Below, piece by piece: positions 1 to 11,998 of a DNA stretch of 64,000 nucleotides. The position numbers were made by a program, and so were the translations under genes. Below the pieces are notes generated by a model. That model was not told the origin of the DNA. It saw only the letters and a program-made list of their open reading frames with translations, and made no database searches. Each line of letters opens with the position of its first letter. The stretch's first letter is position 1. Source of the stretch: Tricholomella constricta (Eukaryota > Basidiomycota > Agaricomycetes > Agaricales > Lyophyllaceae); contig JAACJP010000015.1 of NCBI GenBank assembly GCA_013368375.1, positions 682,001 to 746,000 of the forward strand, written 5' to 3'.

Positions 1-2376
1 TACGTTCTTGGTCAGTAATGGTGGCTGGGGCAGGTCTGGAAGTCGCGCAGCGGGTGACGACGCCAGAGAAGAAACGCTGGAGGCTGTGGTCGTTTGTGAA
101 GAGGGCCTTTTTGCCGTTGGCTAAGGTTGTGATCTCAACTTTTTCCTCGGATAATAATTATCGATGGGTTGTCAATGTTTCGGGTCATTCCGAATCTCCT
201 GACAAGGTCTTCATATCTAAAAATTCAACCACCCCAAACTCACTGGCCTGCCTGTTGCTGCTCGCGAGGGAGGCGTAGCCCGGAGCATTCGTTCCATTAT
301 GCTTTAACTTTCAGGGTTGGCCGTATCCCGCCGTAATCGATTGTCGAGATCACTGACAACATGCGGGAATTCAGCCACCAGTTCCAAACTGAGCATCGAA
401 GGGCAGCATAAACTACAATGGTGCGAAGGACATTTGACAGATTCCTATCTATATATCAACCAACCAGCTCCTCCTTCTTCTCCAAGTACCCCACTTATAT
501 TTGCCCTCTAAGTGCAACGCATCCCACACAGGCACACCTGCGATCAGCCTCTCCGAATTCAAACTCCTCGTTCTCAGCCTCGGTATTTTATCATTTACGA
601 CGCAAGCTGAACGCGTATTCAAAGCAGCAGGACTGACTCGTCGGAAGGTCCCTCACGGCGGCCACTTATTCTTTTTTTTTGACAGCCGAGCTGTTTTCCA
701 GAGTGAGGCCAAGCGTATGGGCCTTGACGCCGTGGTCGTGTTAGCATCAGAAACATATCTAGGCGTCGACAGCCTTGGAAACATCCCTCCATTCTCGCCG
801 GGCTCCACAAGGTACCGTTTCTATTTTGCGTCTGACATCTTCCCCAATCACCGGTCCCGCAATTGAAGGGGAGCGGATTCAGCGGAGCCCCCCTCCCCCC
901 CAGTGCGACATGCGACATGCCGAGGAAACGCTCTGCCTTCGGACGTTACTGTTTAGTGTATCGGATATAAATACACCTGCCCATGTCTAAAACATGGAAC
1001 CACGGTCCCACACGCCTCTCCACTGATCATCCGGACATCCGCACGGGGAGGGGTCCTCTTAGTCCACTGGGGTGTCGTCCATTTGGCATAGATCTGCCCG
1101 CGTACCCTGCACATGCTTCGATTCAATACAGCACCTTGACACCTGCGGCCATCGATTAAATATCTCCCATGATCTCGTCTGAATGGAATACACACACACA
1201 CATGTATGTACAACCAGAATATATTGGGGGCGCTCGCGAGAGAGAGCTCCAGACTTTCACAGCCCTGGAGCTTCGATTTATCTGTCAATCAGGGACCTTG
1301 TATGTATGTAACATAATGCTGGTAGGGGCGGACTGACCGACCCACTTCGATCGAGGAATCGCCGAGTCCGAGTCTGATAGAGTTGTTATCCCTACAGCAT
1401 GCCGTTCACTATCTTACCTTTACCCCTGTCCCGAACTCCCACCTGCTGGCAAATTAATACCTCCGAGAGCATGTCTTCGTCTCGATTAGCGCTTGCATGA
1501 ACGCTGCTGCATAAGGCAACTCATTACTCTTTTCTCGAACGAAAAGGAAAGGTCGGTTGTCACTCGAAACATCTAAAATTCCTCCTTTCCCGGAAGCTCA
1601 GATGATAACTTAATGTCGTTGCTGCCGCTGGCGATATCTTATCCCCCTTGGGAGTGAGTCCTGGGTCCTGGTTGCAAGGCAATGTTATGTTGCAGTTAGC
1701 CGTTTTTCTCATGAACTCTTTAAGCCGAACTGAGATGGCCTGGGTTTCCCGCGGAATTTCGTTTTTGCCTCCTTCAGCTATTGTACTTACTGTATGTGTG
1801 TGTGATCTGCCAAGTGCGATCTTTTCATATCGGCCGACATTGCTGGCTTCCCAGCCAGCCTTTGAGTTCTCGAAGCCCCGTCACAAAAACGAGGCATCCA
1901 TACCCACGAAACCGGTGCAAACGGTCCTGGCTGCGATCATTACGGGGGAGGGAGTGGCTTCGAGGAATGGGATATGATTGAAATCTATCCAGGTCGCAAC
2001 TTATTTCTACCACTAGCACACAAACGAACACGGGGGGCTTTCACGAGGGTGACAGCGCGAGAACATCTCATTAGCGGAAATTTCCCGTTACGTCGAATCT
2101 TCGCGCGAGCGCTCGGAGGGTCCTACTGTATGACTTGCCTAAACAAGAAATTGGTTTCTCTCGTTACGTCTTTCTGTACCTACAGGGTGATAGCGCTCCC
2201 CACGACCACGCGAGCCTTGACTACGATGCACTGGTTAAAACAGAGTGGATCTCTGCTGGGAGACTCCGTGCAAAGGATCTATGCTCCCAAGTCCTGCTAA
2301 ACCCGCCGATTAAGAGGTAGCGGCCGAAGCGGGGTAGATGTCGCACTATGTAACTCGCGTACGGGGAGAGTGAGGT
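1..2376. other. No supported gene (intergenic or decayed DNA)
   Basis: I find no open frame here with a recognisable domain or a convincing exon chain. A short plus-strand reading at about 501-866 is open but resembles nothing I know and has no clear start or continuation. A CA/TG microsatellite lies near 1190-1206. The last bases before 2377 are the 3' flank of the minus-strand PTPA gene. Confidence 0.5.
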
Positions 2377-3672
2377 TCAGGTACGGGCCCATGGGGCCTG
2401 AGTAGCATGATCGTGGAGGTTCGCCACGTCCAGCGGCGGGGGCATGGCTGTATCCGAGCCCAAGCTGCCGTTATCCCACTCTAGCAGCCCTCCCAAGGGA
2501 AGGTGCTGCACGACGACCCGCTTTCCTAGGACTTCGGCCTAAAAGAAATCGAGCATTGAGCACCTCACCTAATTCCTGTCAAACCCTTCCAGAAAGAAAG
2601 TGCTTACTTCATACATCTTAAACAGCCCCGAGTTGACTTTTCTCCAGTTTGGGACGCCCACAGCGATGGAATGCAGCTGCGAAGAGTGCTCGTGGAACGG
2701 CCCGAGCTTGACTTGCCGAATCCGCGTGATCTGCATGAAGTACAGGTTCGTCGACGGTAGGTCAGGCTGCAGGACAGCCGACACCGGAATGTCGCTCTCT
2801 GAAGTGAAAAGTCTTGTCAGTGGGAAAATCCTCGGCGACAGGGGTAAATAAGACAAACCTCGTAGCTGGCCGCTTCCAAATATGTATCCGAGGAAAGCAG
2901 AGTCGTCAAGGCCCCAGACCCCATGGCTCCCTGCAGGTTCCAAGCGGTATGTGTCTTGCAGCTTCCAACAGAGCTGCAAATATCGCACAAAGACGCTTAG
3001 AACGAGGTCACACTCCTCTGCCTCGACCGGCTGATAGAATCGCACAAGCGTCAAAGCGAGCATGAATAGACCGAATGACGTCTCGTGTCCTGTTCCATAG
3101 TCCATCCTCGTGAATGACCCAAAAGAGGTCAGAAGCAGCGGTTTTACATGGGGTTTTACGGCAGAGAATTCGGCAGTCAAGAGAGAGTCCAGCAGACCGT
3201 CCACCCTCTTTGAGTATAACGCAAAGGAACATTAATTAATCTCTAGGGTTAACAGAGTTTAGATAAGTTGGGCCAACCTCTTCGAGACGCGCACCCCAGG
3301 TGCGAAATGCAAGGTTTCCAAAGCGCTGGGGAGAGTCCTGGGGTGGTATATCAACAATCCACCGGTCTAATGTGTCCAGGAGCTCCAGTGTCTTCAGGAT
3401 CGCCTGACAGGACAAGATCAGCCAAGGGTCCGCGACGAGTGGAGCATGCAGGGCTGTACTTGGCTCGGAGTTGAATTCCAAGGCAGGAATTTCCCGACTA
3501 CGGCTTCGTTTAAGCGGCGCAGAAAAATTGCATAGTCTTGATACGATTGCTTTTTCTTCCAGGCCTGGACGTCGTTATCGGTCTTGATTTTGGGTCCTGG
3601 GAGCGTTGCGATGTCTGACAGGGAGGAGAGAGGTACTTCACGGAGTTGCGATATAGATCCAGTCTCCGACAT
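2377..3672 (-). CDS. Serine/threonine phosphatase 2A activator (PTPA / Rrd family peptidyl-prolyl isomerase)
   Basis: The product is the phosphotyrosyl phosphatase activator, a cytosolic/nuclear protein known to help assemble and activate PP2A catalytic subunits. Five exons give 346 aa, a normal length: 3460-3672, 3278-3403, 2859-3207, 2608-2798 and 2377-2538. Family signatures are the stretch LDTLDRWI..IPP, RFGNLAFRTWGARLEE, SFGSFTRMDYGTGHE, GSHGVWGLDD and, after the last intron, AEVLGKRVVVQHLPLG. The 56-nt first intron (3404-3459) restores continuity between AVVGKFLP and AILKTLELLDTLDRW. The segment after GSGQLR is shorter than I expect for the family. The gene is divergent from Ku70, 248 bp apart, so the two may share a promoter. 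Recognition is confident. Exon ends are inferred. Confidence 0.93.
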
Positions 3673-3920
3673 GGCTTTGTGAAATATGTAGTGGTTTTAT
3701 ACAGAGATCCTTGAGGAACTTTTGAGACAACGTGAGGTTGTGGTGGTGGTGGTGGTGGTGGCGTCTAGAATTGTCGCGCCCGATTTGGGCGGATGACTCG
3801 GGGCGTGACTCGAAGTGACATGTGCCGTGACCGACGCGACCTCATAATACCTTGTTTAGCCATCACTGCGACCTTTGACGTGTGTGCTACCCATTCAATA
3901 TTCTATCATAAAAGACCACT
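3673..3920. promoter_or_regulatory. Bidirectional intergenic region between PTPA and Ku70
   Basis: These 248 bp separate the start codons of two divergent genes and must contain both 5' UTRs and core promoters. A (GTG/TGG)n triplet repeat lies at about 3739-3762. I could not identify a TATA box or a specific factor site with confidence. Confidence 0.45.
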
Positions 3921-6900
3921 ATGGCGCCCTACGATGATTGGAACAAGATTGACGAAGAAGAGGATGAGGAACTGCAGGACGCAGCAGTGAGTTGTCAACG
4001 AACTTGGTCTCTTCGTGACGACGACGACATCGTTTCCAGTATTTTGAAGGAAAGCGAGACGTTATTCTATTTTGTATCGACTGCTCAGAGTCAATGCTCG
4101 AGCTCCGGGACGATCCCGACTATGAAGATACCCAAACATGTCATCTCTTTACGGTCCTGGAAGCCGCTGTGCAGATTCAGAAGAAGAAAGTCATAGTCGG
4201 ACCTAATGACGCTGTTGGAATCATGCTCTTCAACACGGTGAGAAATTGAATACTCTGTACGCATCACCTCACACTATAACTTCGTGACATCTAGACTAGA
4301 AAGTCAGAAACCAGCCGGACGCAATCAGAGCTCAAGAGGGGCACCTACGCGTACCAGCCGATATCTCCCCTGAGCGCCCCGACGATACAAGAGACAATTC
4401 AACTGCTGGATGGTTCGTGTATCTCGAATGAGCGGCTTGCAGCACTTTTCAATTAAATTCCTTTGAAAGCTTTTCGTGAAGATCCTGAAGAACTACGCCG
4501 CGCCTTCCCCCCCGTGAAAGGCAAAAAGGTCCCTATGGGAGACGTCTTTACGAGCTGCAATTGGGTCCTCCGGGATGGGTTAGTCTAAAAGCATGGGGAT
4601 CACGGAGGCTGCGACTGAACCTTGAATCTGCAGAGCTCCCAAGACTGCGACGAAGCGAGTCTTCCTTATCACGGACGAAGACGACCCCCATTCCGGCCCC
4701 GGAAGTCAGCAACTTATAACGTCCGCGAGAACGACGTTGATTGTAAAGTGCCCATACGCACCGTTGCGGCTAATCTCATTTTAATAACAGGACTTGACGC
4801 AAGCTGGCGTAACTGTGGAGCCGTTCTTCATCAGTACTCCAGAAAAGCCTTTCGATGTCTCGAAATTCTATTCTGTAAGCCATACCTTCCGCTGTGTATT
4901 TCAACAATTGATCGAGAGCGTCTAGTCGGTTTTACTTCCCACTAACCTTGCTGACGAGGACGAAATAGACTCGTCAGACCCGTCCGTTCTTCCAGAGTCC
5001 ATTTCTATCTCGCGTATTGAGGACCTCCTTGCCCAAATGCGCTTTCACGAAGTACCGAAACGTGCTCACTTTAGCATTCCGTTCAAACTTGCCGAAGGCC
5101 TCTCCATTGGCGTTAAAGGGTAGGCAACGAGGATATCTCACCGTTTCCCTTGACTGATGCGAGGTCATGGGCTGATAAAGGTATGGCCTAGTGACTGAGC
5201 AAAAGAAAGGCACCTACAAGTACTTCATCGATCTCGGAGAGAGGATGGAGGTGGCGTCAGTACGCACTGTTTATATTGATGAGGTGTGTACTTGTTGCCA
5301 GAGTAGTTCACGAAAACCCATAGTTCTCTGCAGGCTAGAGAAGCGGAGGTCGACAAGAATAAGATGGTTTATGGCATGTCGCTTGGCTACACTGCAGCAG
5401 CCGCCGAGGAGGACGAAGAGGACGAGAGCAAGATTGACTCAAATGTCAGGATTGTGAAAGTAGGAAAACGAGTAAGCTACACGCCCGACCCACTTCAGAA
5501 CACTTTGTTGACGAACAAACGAATCAGCCCTTCTACACAGCCGAAGATATCAGGTCTTTCCGAACCTTAGGTCTAGAACCAGGTGAGCCTGTCATTATTT
5601 CGACAGCCTTCTCGATCGTCACACTGGCCCAGGCATCAAGCTTCTGGGGTTCAAGGATCGTAATGAACTGGCTTTTGAAGACAACATCAAACACTCGCAA
5701 TTCATTTATCCCGACGAATTGGTGAGGTTAGGCACAATACCTCCCGACAGAGTTTGACATCTCGCAACAGGCTTATTCCGGCAGCAAACGCACTTTTAGC
5801 GCTCTTATCAAATCATTGGTGAAAAAGAAGAAGATTGGACTCGTGTTGGCTTTGACGAGAAAGAACGCTACACCAATGTTCTACGCGCTCCTACCCCAGG
5901 TTCTTTTCATGATCTATTTTTCCCGGGGTCTGCAGACCATCTAATCGACGCATATGGCCCTCTATTTTAGGAAGAGAAGGTAGACGAAGGAGGCTGGAAC
6001 GATCCTGCAGGGTTCCACCTTATTCCGCTTCCATTTGCGGACGACATCCGTGCAGCGGCAGTGGAGAAGGGCTTCCGGGGTTCGTTATCCGCCCATGTGG
6101 TCGAGCCAGGCCGGCGGACTGACGTGTCTTCTTTTGCAGCCTCGGACGAGCTCAAAGACGCAGCTCGTGCCTGGATCGATAAACTATCTGTGAAAAACGG
6201 AGCATACCCGCCCGATTCGTATCCCAACCCTGGTGAGTTCTGGTGTGCATGCAACCTTACTATCTCCTTTCGCTTTTTCGCCACGGTCCCCCCAACCCAA
6301 ACTAATATGGATATGGTGTGTTCTTCCCGTGCGTGTTAATCGAACAGCACTGGCGTATCACAATGCGCAGCTGGAGGCAAGCGCGTTCCGGGAACAATAT
6401 GATCCTGATTCGTTTGAAGACCTCACGCTCCCCAAATATGAAATGATACACAAGGTGCGTGTGGTGATAGTGGTGGTGGTGGTGTTTCCGCTCCGCGACG
6501 TGGTTCTTGCTTGACATCTGATATCTCTCCGTTCTTCACGCAGCGCGCTGGAGCTTTGATGAAGGCCTGGAAAAGGGCACTGGTGAATGATAAGTCAGCT
6601 GACGTCGTCACTGCTCCCGGTAAACTCGCCGGGACGAAACGCAAGGCTGCAAGTCTCTTTCCTCTCTCCCTTCTCTTTTAGTCGTTAACAAATCAATTGC
6701 CTCTATACAGGAAATGAGTGTCGATGAGGCGGAGATTCGCAGCATGTATTTGGCGGATAATCTGGGGAAGGTATGTTTTTATTTTATTTTGTGCGCCCTC
6801 GGATTAATCTCATTTGTATGTTCCCTGCAATCTCCTCGGGATTTGGTTTTGTGTCTCCAGATGCGTGTGGATCAGCTGAAGGTAAATGATAATAAAAACA

Positions 6901-7061
6901 TGGCCGTGTCGATCCCAGAGAACGTTATACTGATGCTACGGAATTGGTCTTCCTTTCTTTCCTTCTTTATTCAGGAGTTCTTGAAAAGTAGGAGCATGCC
7001 TGTTTCGGGGAGGAAGGCTGACTTGATGGAGCGTGTGGCTGAATGGCTTGATACGCATTGA
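3921..7061 (+). CDS. KU70: Ku70 subunit of the non-homologous end-joining Ku heterodimer (C-terminal SAP domain)
   Basis: Ku70 pairs with Ku80, encircles DNA ends in the nucleus and starts non-homologous end joining. It is also a ring-associated telomere factor in many fungi. The first exon starts MAPYDDWNKIDEEEDEEL and is followed by the vWA-like N-terminal domain (DVILFCIDCSESMLEL, VFLITDEDDPHSG, DLTQAGVTVEPFFIS, FDVSKFYS). The Ku core follows (GTYKYFIDLGER, FYTAEDIRSFRTLGLEPG, IKLLGFKDRNELAFEDNIKH, GSKRTFSALIKSL, LALTRKNATPMFYALLPQ, GFHLIPLPFADDIR). The C-terminal exon (about 6975-7061) is a SAP-type DNA-binding motif, FLKSRSMPVSGRKADLMERV. More than ten short introns interrupt it. Two intronic GTG repeats are visible. 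No disruption was found. The large transposon lies only 219 bp past the stop codon. Confidence 0.93.
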
Positions 7062-7280
7062 GCAGAACTTTAACTCTGTGACTTCTGTCTTTCTTTGAGT
7101 TTGCGCACTTCCTCCCTTCACCCCCCCTCCTTTTGCCCCTGATCTGCGTGGTTGTGGCACCTTGTATCTATGTATTTATGTATGTATGTATGTCATTCGT
7201 CTCTTCCTTCATTTGGGCAGACGCTCATTGTATAGCTAAGTATGTATAAATGATGAACGTCCCTCGACGGTCGAGACTAA

Positions 7281-7355
7281 CACCGGAGGCATTTCCCACG
7301 GCATGTTGTACAATATGAATTCACTTCACTTGACATGTACATCAAGTGCCATCAT
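7281..7355 (+). repeat. Left terminal inverted repeat of the CACTA-like element
   Basis: It matches the reverse complement of 17675-17749 with four substitutions (positions 15, 29, 44 and 69 of the repeat). Within it is a perfect hairpin-capable palindrome, CACTTGA-CATGTACA-TCAAGTG. The TAA just outside is the target duplication. Confidence 0.92.
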
Positions 7356-7454
7356 GAGGAAAAGTCAATCAATTACATAATGAAAAGTCTAGTGCAATTC
7401 TACCTTTTCGGTAGTTGGAAATCGGAACGGCGAGATATCGGATTTGGAATTGGG

Positions 7455-7515
7455 AATGGTCACATGAAATTATGGTCATGTGAAATATGACGGTCATGTG
7501 AAATGCATGTGACCT
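7455..7515 (+). repeat. Subterminal short repeats, GGTCATGTGAAAT type
   Basis: The 13-mer GGTCATGTGAAAT occurs twice within about 30 bp, and close variants (GGTCACATGAAAT, GCATGTGACC) lie on either side. Clustered subterminal motifs in CACTA elements are known to be transposase-complex binding sites. That role is inferred here. Confidence 0.5.
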
Positions 7516-7598
7516 CATTTGTTCCTTGTCGACGCGCACCTTTGTGCACCTTTGTCCTGTCCTTCCTATATTTCCTTTGTTACATCTTCTCTTCTTCA

Positions 7599-9101
7599 AT
7601 GTCTTCCCCTGCAGGACCGTCTACACCCAAGCGAAAGAGAACAACTTCTTCTTTCAAGAATTCTCCAGATTCATCGCGGAAGAAACGAGGCGTCATACCC
7701 CCTGATACTGATTCTTCAAGGTTTAGGCAAAACGTCTATCATCTGAAAAAAGGGGATATCCCAGATGATGCTAGAGGCTTCAAGGTAAATTCTTAATTTC
7801 TTGCATTTTTGCCTTTGCTTTTGCCTTTACCTTTGTCTTTGTCGTTGTCTTTGTCTTTGTCTTGAACTAATATTATATTATGTTGCAGACTGCTTTAGAG
7901 ACACACCTTCGTATACTTCTGGGTGCTGTTACCAATGTTTCAGTCCCAGAGCAACCTGATGTGCATGCCATCCGGACTTTTGAGCAGCGGTTCACCATTG
8001 CTAGCGAGGTTGATCGGTTGCTGAAAGGCAATCACACGAGCTTCCAATCTGTCGACCAATTGGCACTGAATGCTATCAGAGAGCTTCGAATCAAGTGCGC
8101 CACTGATCCCACTTCTTTAATCGTTCTTGCTATTGGTCGAGTTCCAGAAAATGCTCTTCGCATGATGTTTGGCACGATTCATTCCTTTGGTCTTTCTTCA
8201 TGGTGTCCTGACCTCATCGGTGGTACCCCAACATCTTCCTATAACGGTGCTCTCGAATCCATTGCTATATGGACTTTCGAGCAATCTGCGTCCATTTTTG
8301 CTTACCAACATCTCTCACCAAATCTTCGCTACCTCAAGGATACGATCATGATACAGAAGCTGTATCGTAACTTTCTGTGGTCATATATGAAGGATTTGGT
8401 TCTGAAGGAACAGAAGGAACCTGGAAGCCTTGTTCGAGCCAAACAGGAGAACAAGGCTTATAAACATCGTCTGGAGGTATGAGATTGCTTATTTCTACAA
8501 TAATTCTATTCTTATTATTTTTTGACAGCTAACAAATCGCCGCCACAAGTACCTCCATGATAATGGTTGGAATGATCGTGTTCGGCTCCTTGCTGTTGAC
8601 CCAGAATGTACCTCGGATCAGGAAGACAATCCCACTGGACCTGGATTTCTTATTATGAACAAACCTGCTCGTAACATCCACATCACCCATTTCCTTCACA
8701 CAATCGATTCTCGTCGACAAACTGGAACCCCTTTGTTTCGTGGTCAAAAGCGTAACACTCGGCGTGAAGAGCCTCGAATTCCCCATCCTGAAGGTCGGAC
8801 GAGCCGGATATCCGAACGTTTACCTCAAAACTGTCCTTTGGATTGGTTCTCTCCTGCTTATTTCAACAGCATGGATATTACTTTCCGTGCCCTCTATATC
8901 AAAGCTCCGATCGCTCTTCCTCTCAAAGACGCATGTGACTCAAATCCTACTCCGGACTGGAAGAAGATGCCTGAAGACGAGTTCATGACAAAGTATGGAA
9001 ATTCAGTCAAAGCACTCTATAACCTTCCGACAGAGGAAGAATTAGAGCTGTTGAACTTGGATAACAAGGACAATGAGGATGAGGATGGGGACATGTTGTA
9101 G
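7599..9101 (+). CDS. Transposon passenger gene A, unknown function (448 aa)
   Basis: Three exons (7599-7784, 7889-8476, 8529-9101) join in frame to 448 aa. The N-terminus is basic and Ser/Pro-rich with a nuclear-localisation-like KRKR. The middle is helical and contains LYRNFLWSYMKDLVLKEQKEPG and RRHKYLHDNGWNDRVRLLAVDP. The C-terminus is strongly acidic (NLDNKDNEDEDGD). I recognise no domain. The general look is that of lineage-specific, multicopy hypothetical proteins of mushrooms, but I cannot check this. Its place just inside the left terminal repeat and its intact frame suggest it belongs to the element rather than being captured by chance. It might be an accessory DNA-binding factor (the role of plant TNPA), but nothing in the sequence proves that. 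Confidence 0.7.
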
Positions 9102-9339
9102 ATTGGAACAAGTCAAATGGACTTGATGGCATGGTACGTCTGACCAAATATCTTGTGAATGCTCCAGCTTAATATACTCACAGATTTCGATTATGATGTT
9201 TTCATTTTCTTTTCATTTTTTTTCCTTCATGCTCTTCCTCCTTCTTCGCAAAAGTTTTATGTCGAATATGATTCATCCTACTTCATATATTCAAACCATC
9301 TTACCTATGCTACATGAAAATATATGATATTATGCTATG

Positions 9340-10700
9340 CTATATAGAACACTGATAGAAATGGTCATGATAGCAGAGGTGGTGGAAGCAATGAGAAGAT
9401 GGAGCGACAGTGGTGGGGGTCGCGCTCATCAGTGCTGCCTCCCTGAAGCCCGGATCAACCCCCAACACAAACATCACCCCTACCCCACCCATCCCTCCAA
9501 TCACCACCTCCTCGAGAACGTTCTCGAGGACGTCCAGCACTGAAGTCCAGTGTGATTCGCAGGCCAGCGGCAGCGCGCTCGTCGGTGCTGCCTCCTGAAG
9601 CCCGGATCAACCCCCCGACGCGAACATTGCCCCCATATCCCATGCATCCATTGCTGAGTGGTGGCGATGACCAAGGAGTGGTGGCTGATAACTGATGACG
9701 GAAGGCAGGACGATACCAGTAGTGACAGAGATGATGTGTGGGACGACGATAAAGGTGATGAAGGTAGGTATGTGGGGCGACGGTGATGAAGGTAGGTATG
9801 TGGGGCGACGGAGACGATGGTGTGTAGGTATGTGAGGCAACGGAGACAATGGTGTGTGGGGTGACGATGAAGGTAGGTGTGTGGGGTGGTGTGTGGGGGC
9901 GACGACAAAGGTTGGTGTGTGGGGTGACGACAAAGGTAGGGAGGGGTGATGCCGGGAGATGGTGGAGATGAGGGAAGTGGGGCCATGGTAGGGGCCATGG
10001 CCATGGCAGAGGCTGGTGAGGGCGACGATCCAGTGGTGACTGATGGTAGGGGTGCCGTGAGGCCACGCTCATCCCAGGCTCTGAATTGGACGAATACGCA
10101 CCGCTCGAATTCTAAATGTCCTGCTCGAATCCTAAATGTTCCAAATGTTCGCCGATTAGTACTGTGTCGATACCACTGCAGATTCTTGCATATTTGCAAG
10201 CATCAGGAACGCCTCGTGAAAGGCATTGAAGGGAGAAGCATCTGAGCTTGGTCGTGTAGGCAGTGTTGGGGTTGATGAGCGCATGGGATTGTGAGAGCCG
10301 GCAGCCTGTAGATGAGCGTAATGAAGGCAAGGTGGATTGAAGAGGATGTACCGCCAGGGCAAAAATGCATGCTCGAACATCTAGTCAGGGCTGATGAGCA
10401 CCAGCAGCCTGTAAATGAGCGCAATGAAGGTGTGTCGAGCACAATGAACGCAGATTGCATTGTCTGGAAGAGAGCATACTGTGTATAACACTGAGCATAG
10501 ATGAACGCTGGATCGAAAGCGCTGGCCTGCAAAATGAAGCAGAGGACATACCATGGACAAAGACGGACACTCTGTTGGCTGATTGTAGTTTACCTTTTTT
10601 CAAGTATTGTGAGCTTTCTGGAGGTGGCGTCAGGGCTGATGGTAGTCACAGATCGGAGCGGAATGAAGGTGCCGCAATGTGTCCTTGATTTGTGGTTGCG
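9340..10700. repeat. Low-complexity and minisatellite-like block inside the CACTA-like element
   Basis: A segment near 9420-9480 (CTGAAGCCCGGATCAACCCC) recurs near 9577-9640. From about 9745 to 9950 a degenerate GGTGTGTGGGG / GATGAAGGTAGG unit is repeated many times. Near 10265-10330 and 10395-10430 a third unit (CAGCCTGTAGATGAGCG and its variant) is duplicated. The long reading frames here on the minus strand (His/Pro/Ser/Thr repeats) are by-products of the repeat and are not called as genes. Confidence 0.65.
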
Positions 10701-11225
10701 AAGGTTTGTTTACATTGTAGTCTATTGTCAAACAATATACATGCACTTTTCACCACTCATTATTTCATAGGAACATTGAGGCTGCATATATTTTCAAGAG
10801 CTTCACATGCATTGTCCAATGCTAATACCATATACAGACTTTCAATTTTCCCTCATCTTTCAAAGAGTATTAATCAATGTTTGCAGAATGGAGGTCAAGT
10901 CACATGCACTTTGGTCTAGGGTTAGGGTTTAAGCACATGACCATGATTACCTTATCATTGTCAATGGGGTCTGGCAACGCTGCGGGAAAATGTGTGATAG
11001 CAAAACTGGTCCCGTCTGAATTTGGAAACGAGCAGATCCGAGATTTTTCCGCGAGGTTCAAGCCCCGCGCTTAATCAACGGTGAGACTCTCACACCGTCG
11101 ACATTGTCTATGACCATCTTTCCATCCCACCGAGGACTCTTCAATGGCTAGTTTTACAAGGTATACACTATTGATCATGTATTATACTAAGATATCTATG
11201 AATTAAGACTTCCATTAGTGGCATG

Positions 11226-11640
11226 AATTAGTCAATGTCCAACATATCTGCATCCTCAAGATCCTCGACATCCTCCCAATCCATCAGCTCGTCGCGTGTG
11301 ATTGGAGGCGTTACTGGCCCCTCTGACTCAACTCTGACTGGCTGACAACAACCGTGATCCTGAAGTGCGAGGGTGGCGGGTGTATGGGAATGACGACGTC
11401 GAGCGTTGATTATTCCGATGCTTTGTTGGGAATGGGCCTTCTGTAGGGCGGTCTGCCTGTGTCCCACCATCTGGGACGCCAGGAACGCATGAAATCCCCG
11501 CTAGCCGACCAGTACACAAAGCGCGACGCGTCGGTGCGTGATTTCTCGATCGCGTCAATTTCCTTTTTCGGTGGTGCCCGAGATGTCATTCTGCTATACT
11601 CATCGTCTGCTTCCACAACACCTGGAGGCCTCAAGTAAAG
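11226..11640 (-). pseudogene. Possible small gene fragment with acidic tail inside the transposon
   Basis: Two overlapping minus-strand readings could be joined: one contains SRFVYWSASGDFMRSWRPRWW, the other ends LMDWEDVEDLEDADMLDID before a stop at about 11228. They are in different frames and I found no convincing splice pair. It may be a decayed exon of a third passenger gene or chance. No domain was recognised. Confidence 0.25.
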
Positions 11641-11676
11641 TACGGAAAAGTTGTTTTTCTACCCCCTGATCCAATC

Positions 11677-11789
11677 CCCTCGTGCAGAATCTTTCAAAAC
11701 TTGTTCATTTCTGAAATATGTGTGTTTTGAGGTCGGCATTTGTGCTATATAACATGAACCACAACTTCCATAAAGTTTCTGCACGAGGG
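11677..11789. repeat. Short inverted repeat (about 18 bp arms) in the transposon interior
   Basis: CCCCTCGTGCAGAATCTTT at 11677-11695 is nearly the reverse complement of AAAGTTTCTGCACGAGGG at 11772-11789. It lies just upstream of passenger gene B and could form a stem with a loop of about 76 nt. Its role is unknown. Confidence 0.6.
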
Positions 11790-11998
11790 AAACTGTTTAT
11801 TATTATCTTGCAGTAAATTCTTCTCATACAAGCGAGTATTTTCGTGCGCTAGATGAGGCTACAAAAACGAGGACCATATTTTCTGTACAGCGTCGGAGTT
11901 TAAATTGGCAGGGCGTTGCTGGACCCCATTGTCAACTCTCATTCCTCAGCTTGACACCTTGGCCTCTTCCTTCTCCAAACTTCTTCCTAGCTTATCCT

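Noticed and set aside
9455..10199. Long minus-strand frames of 205-232 codons rich in His, Pro, Ser and Thr
   Set aside because: They arise from the GT/GGTG minisatellite, overlap each other in different frames and have no start context or domain.
10915..10932. Telomere-like CTAGGGTTAGGG
   Set aside because: Only two units, inside the transposon. Too short to mean an interstitial telomere.
11050..11080. tRNA-like GAGGTTCAAGCCCCGC
   Set aside because: The putative T-arm has a mismatch and no D-arm, anticodon arm or acceptor stem could be found upstream.
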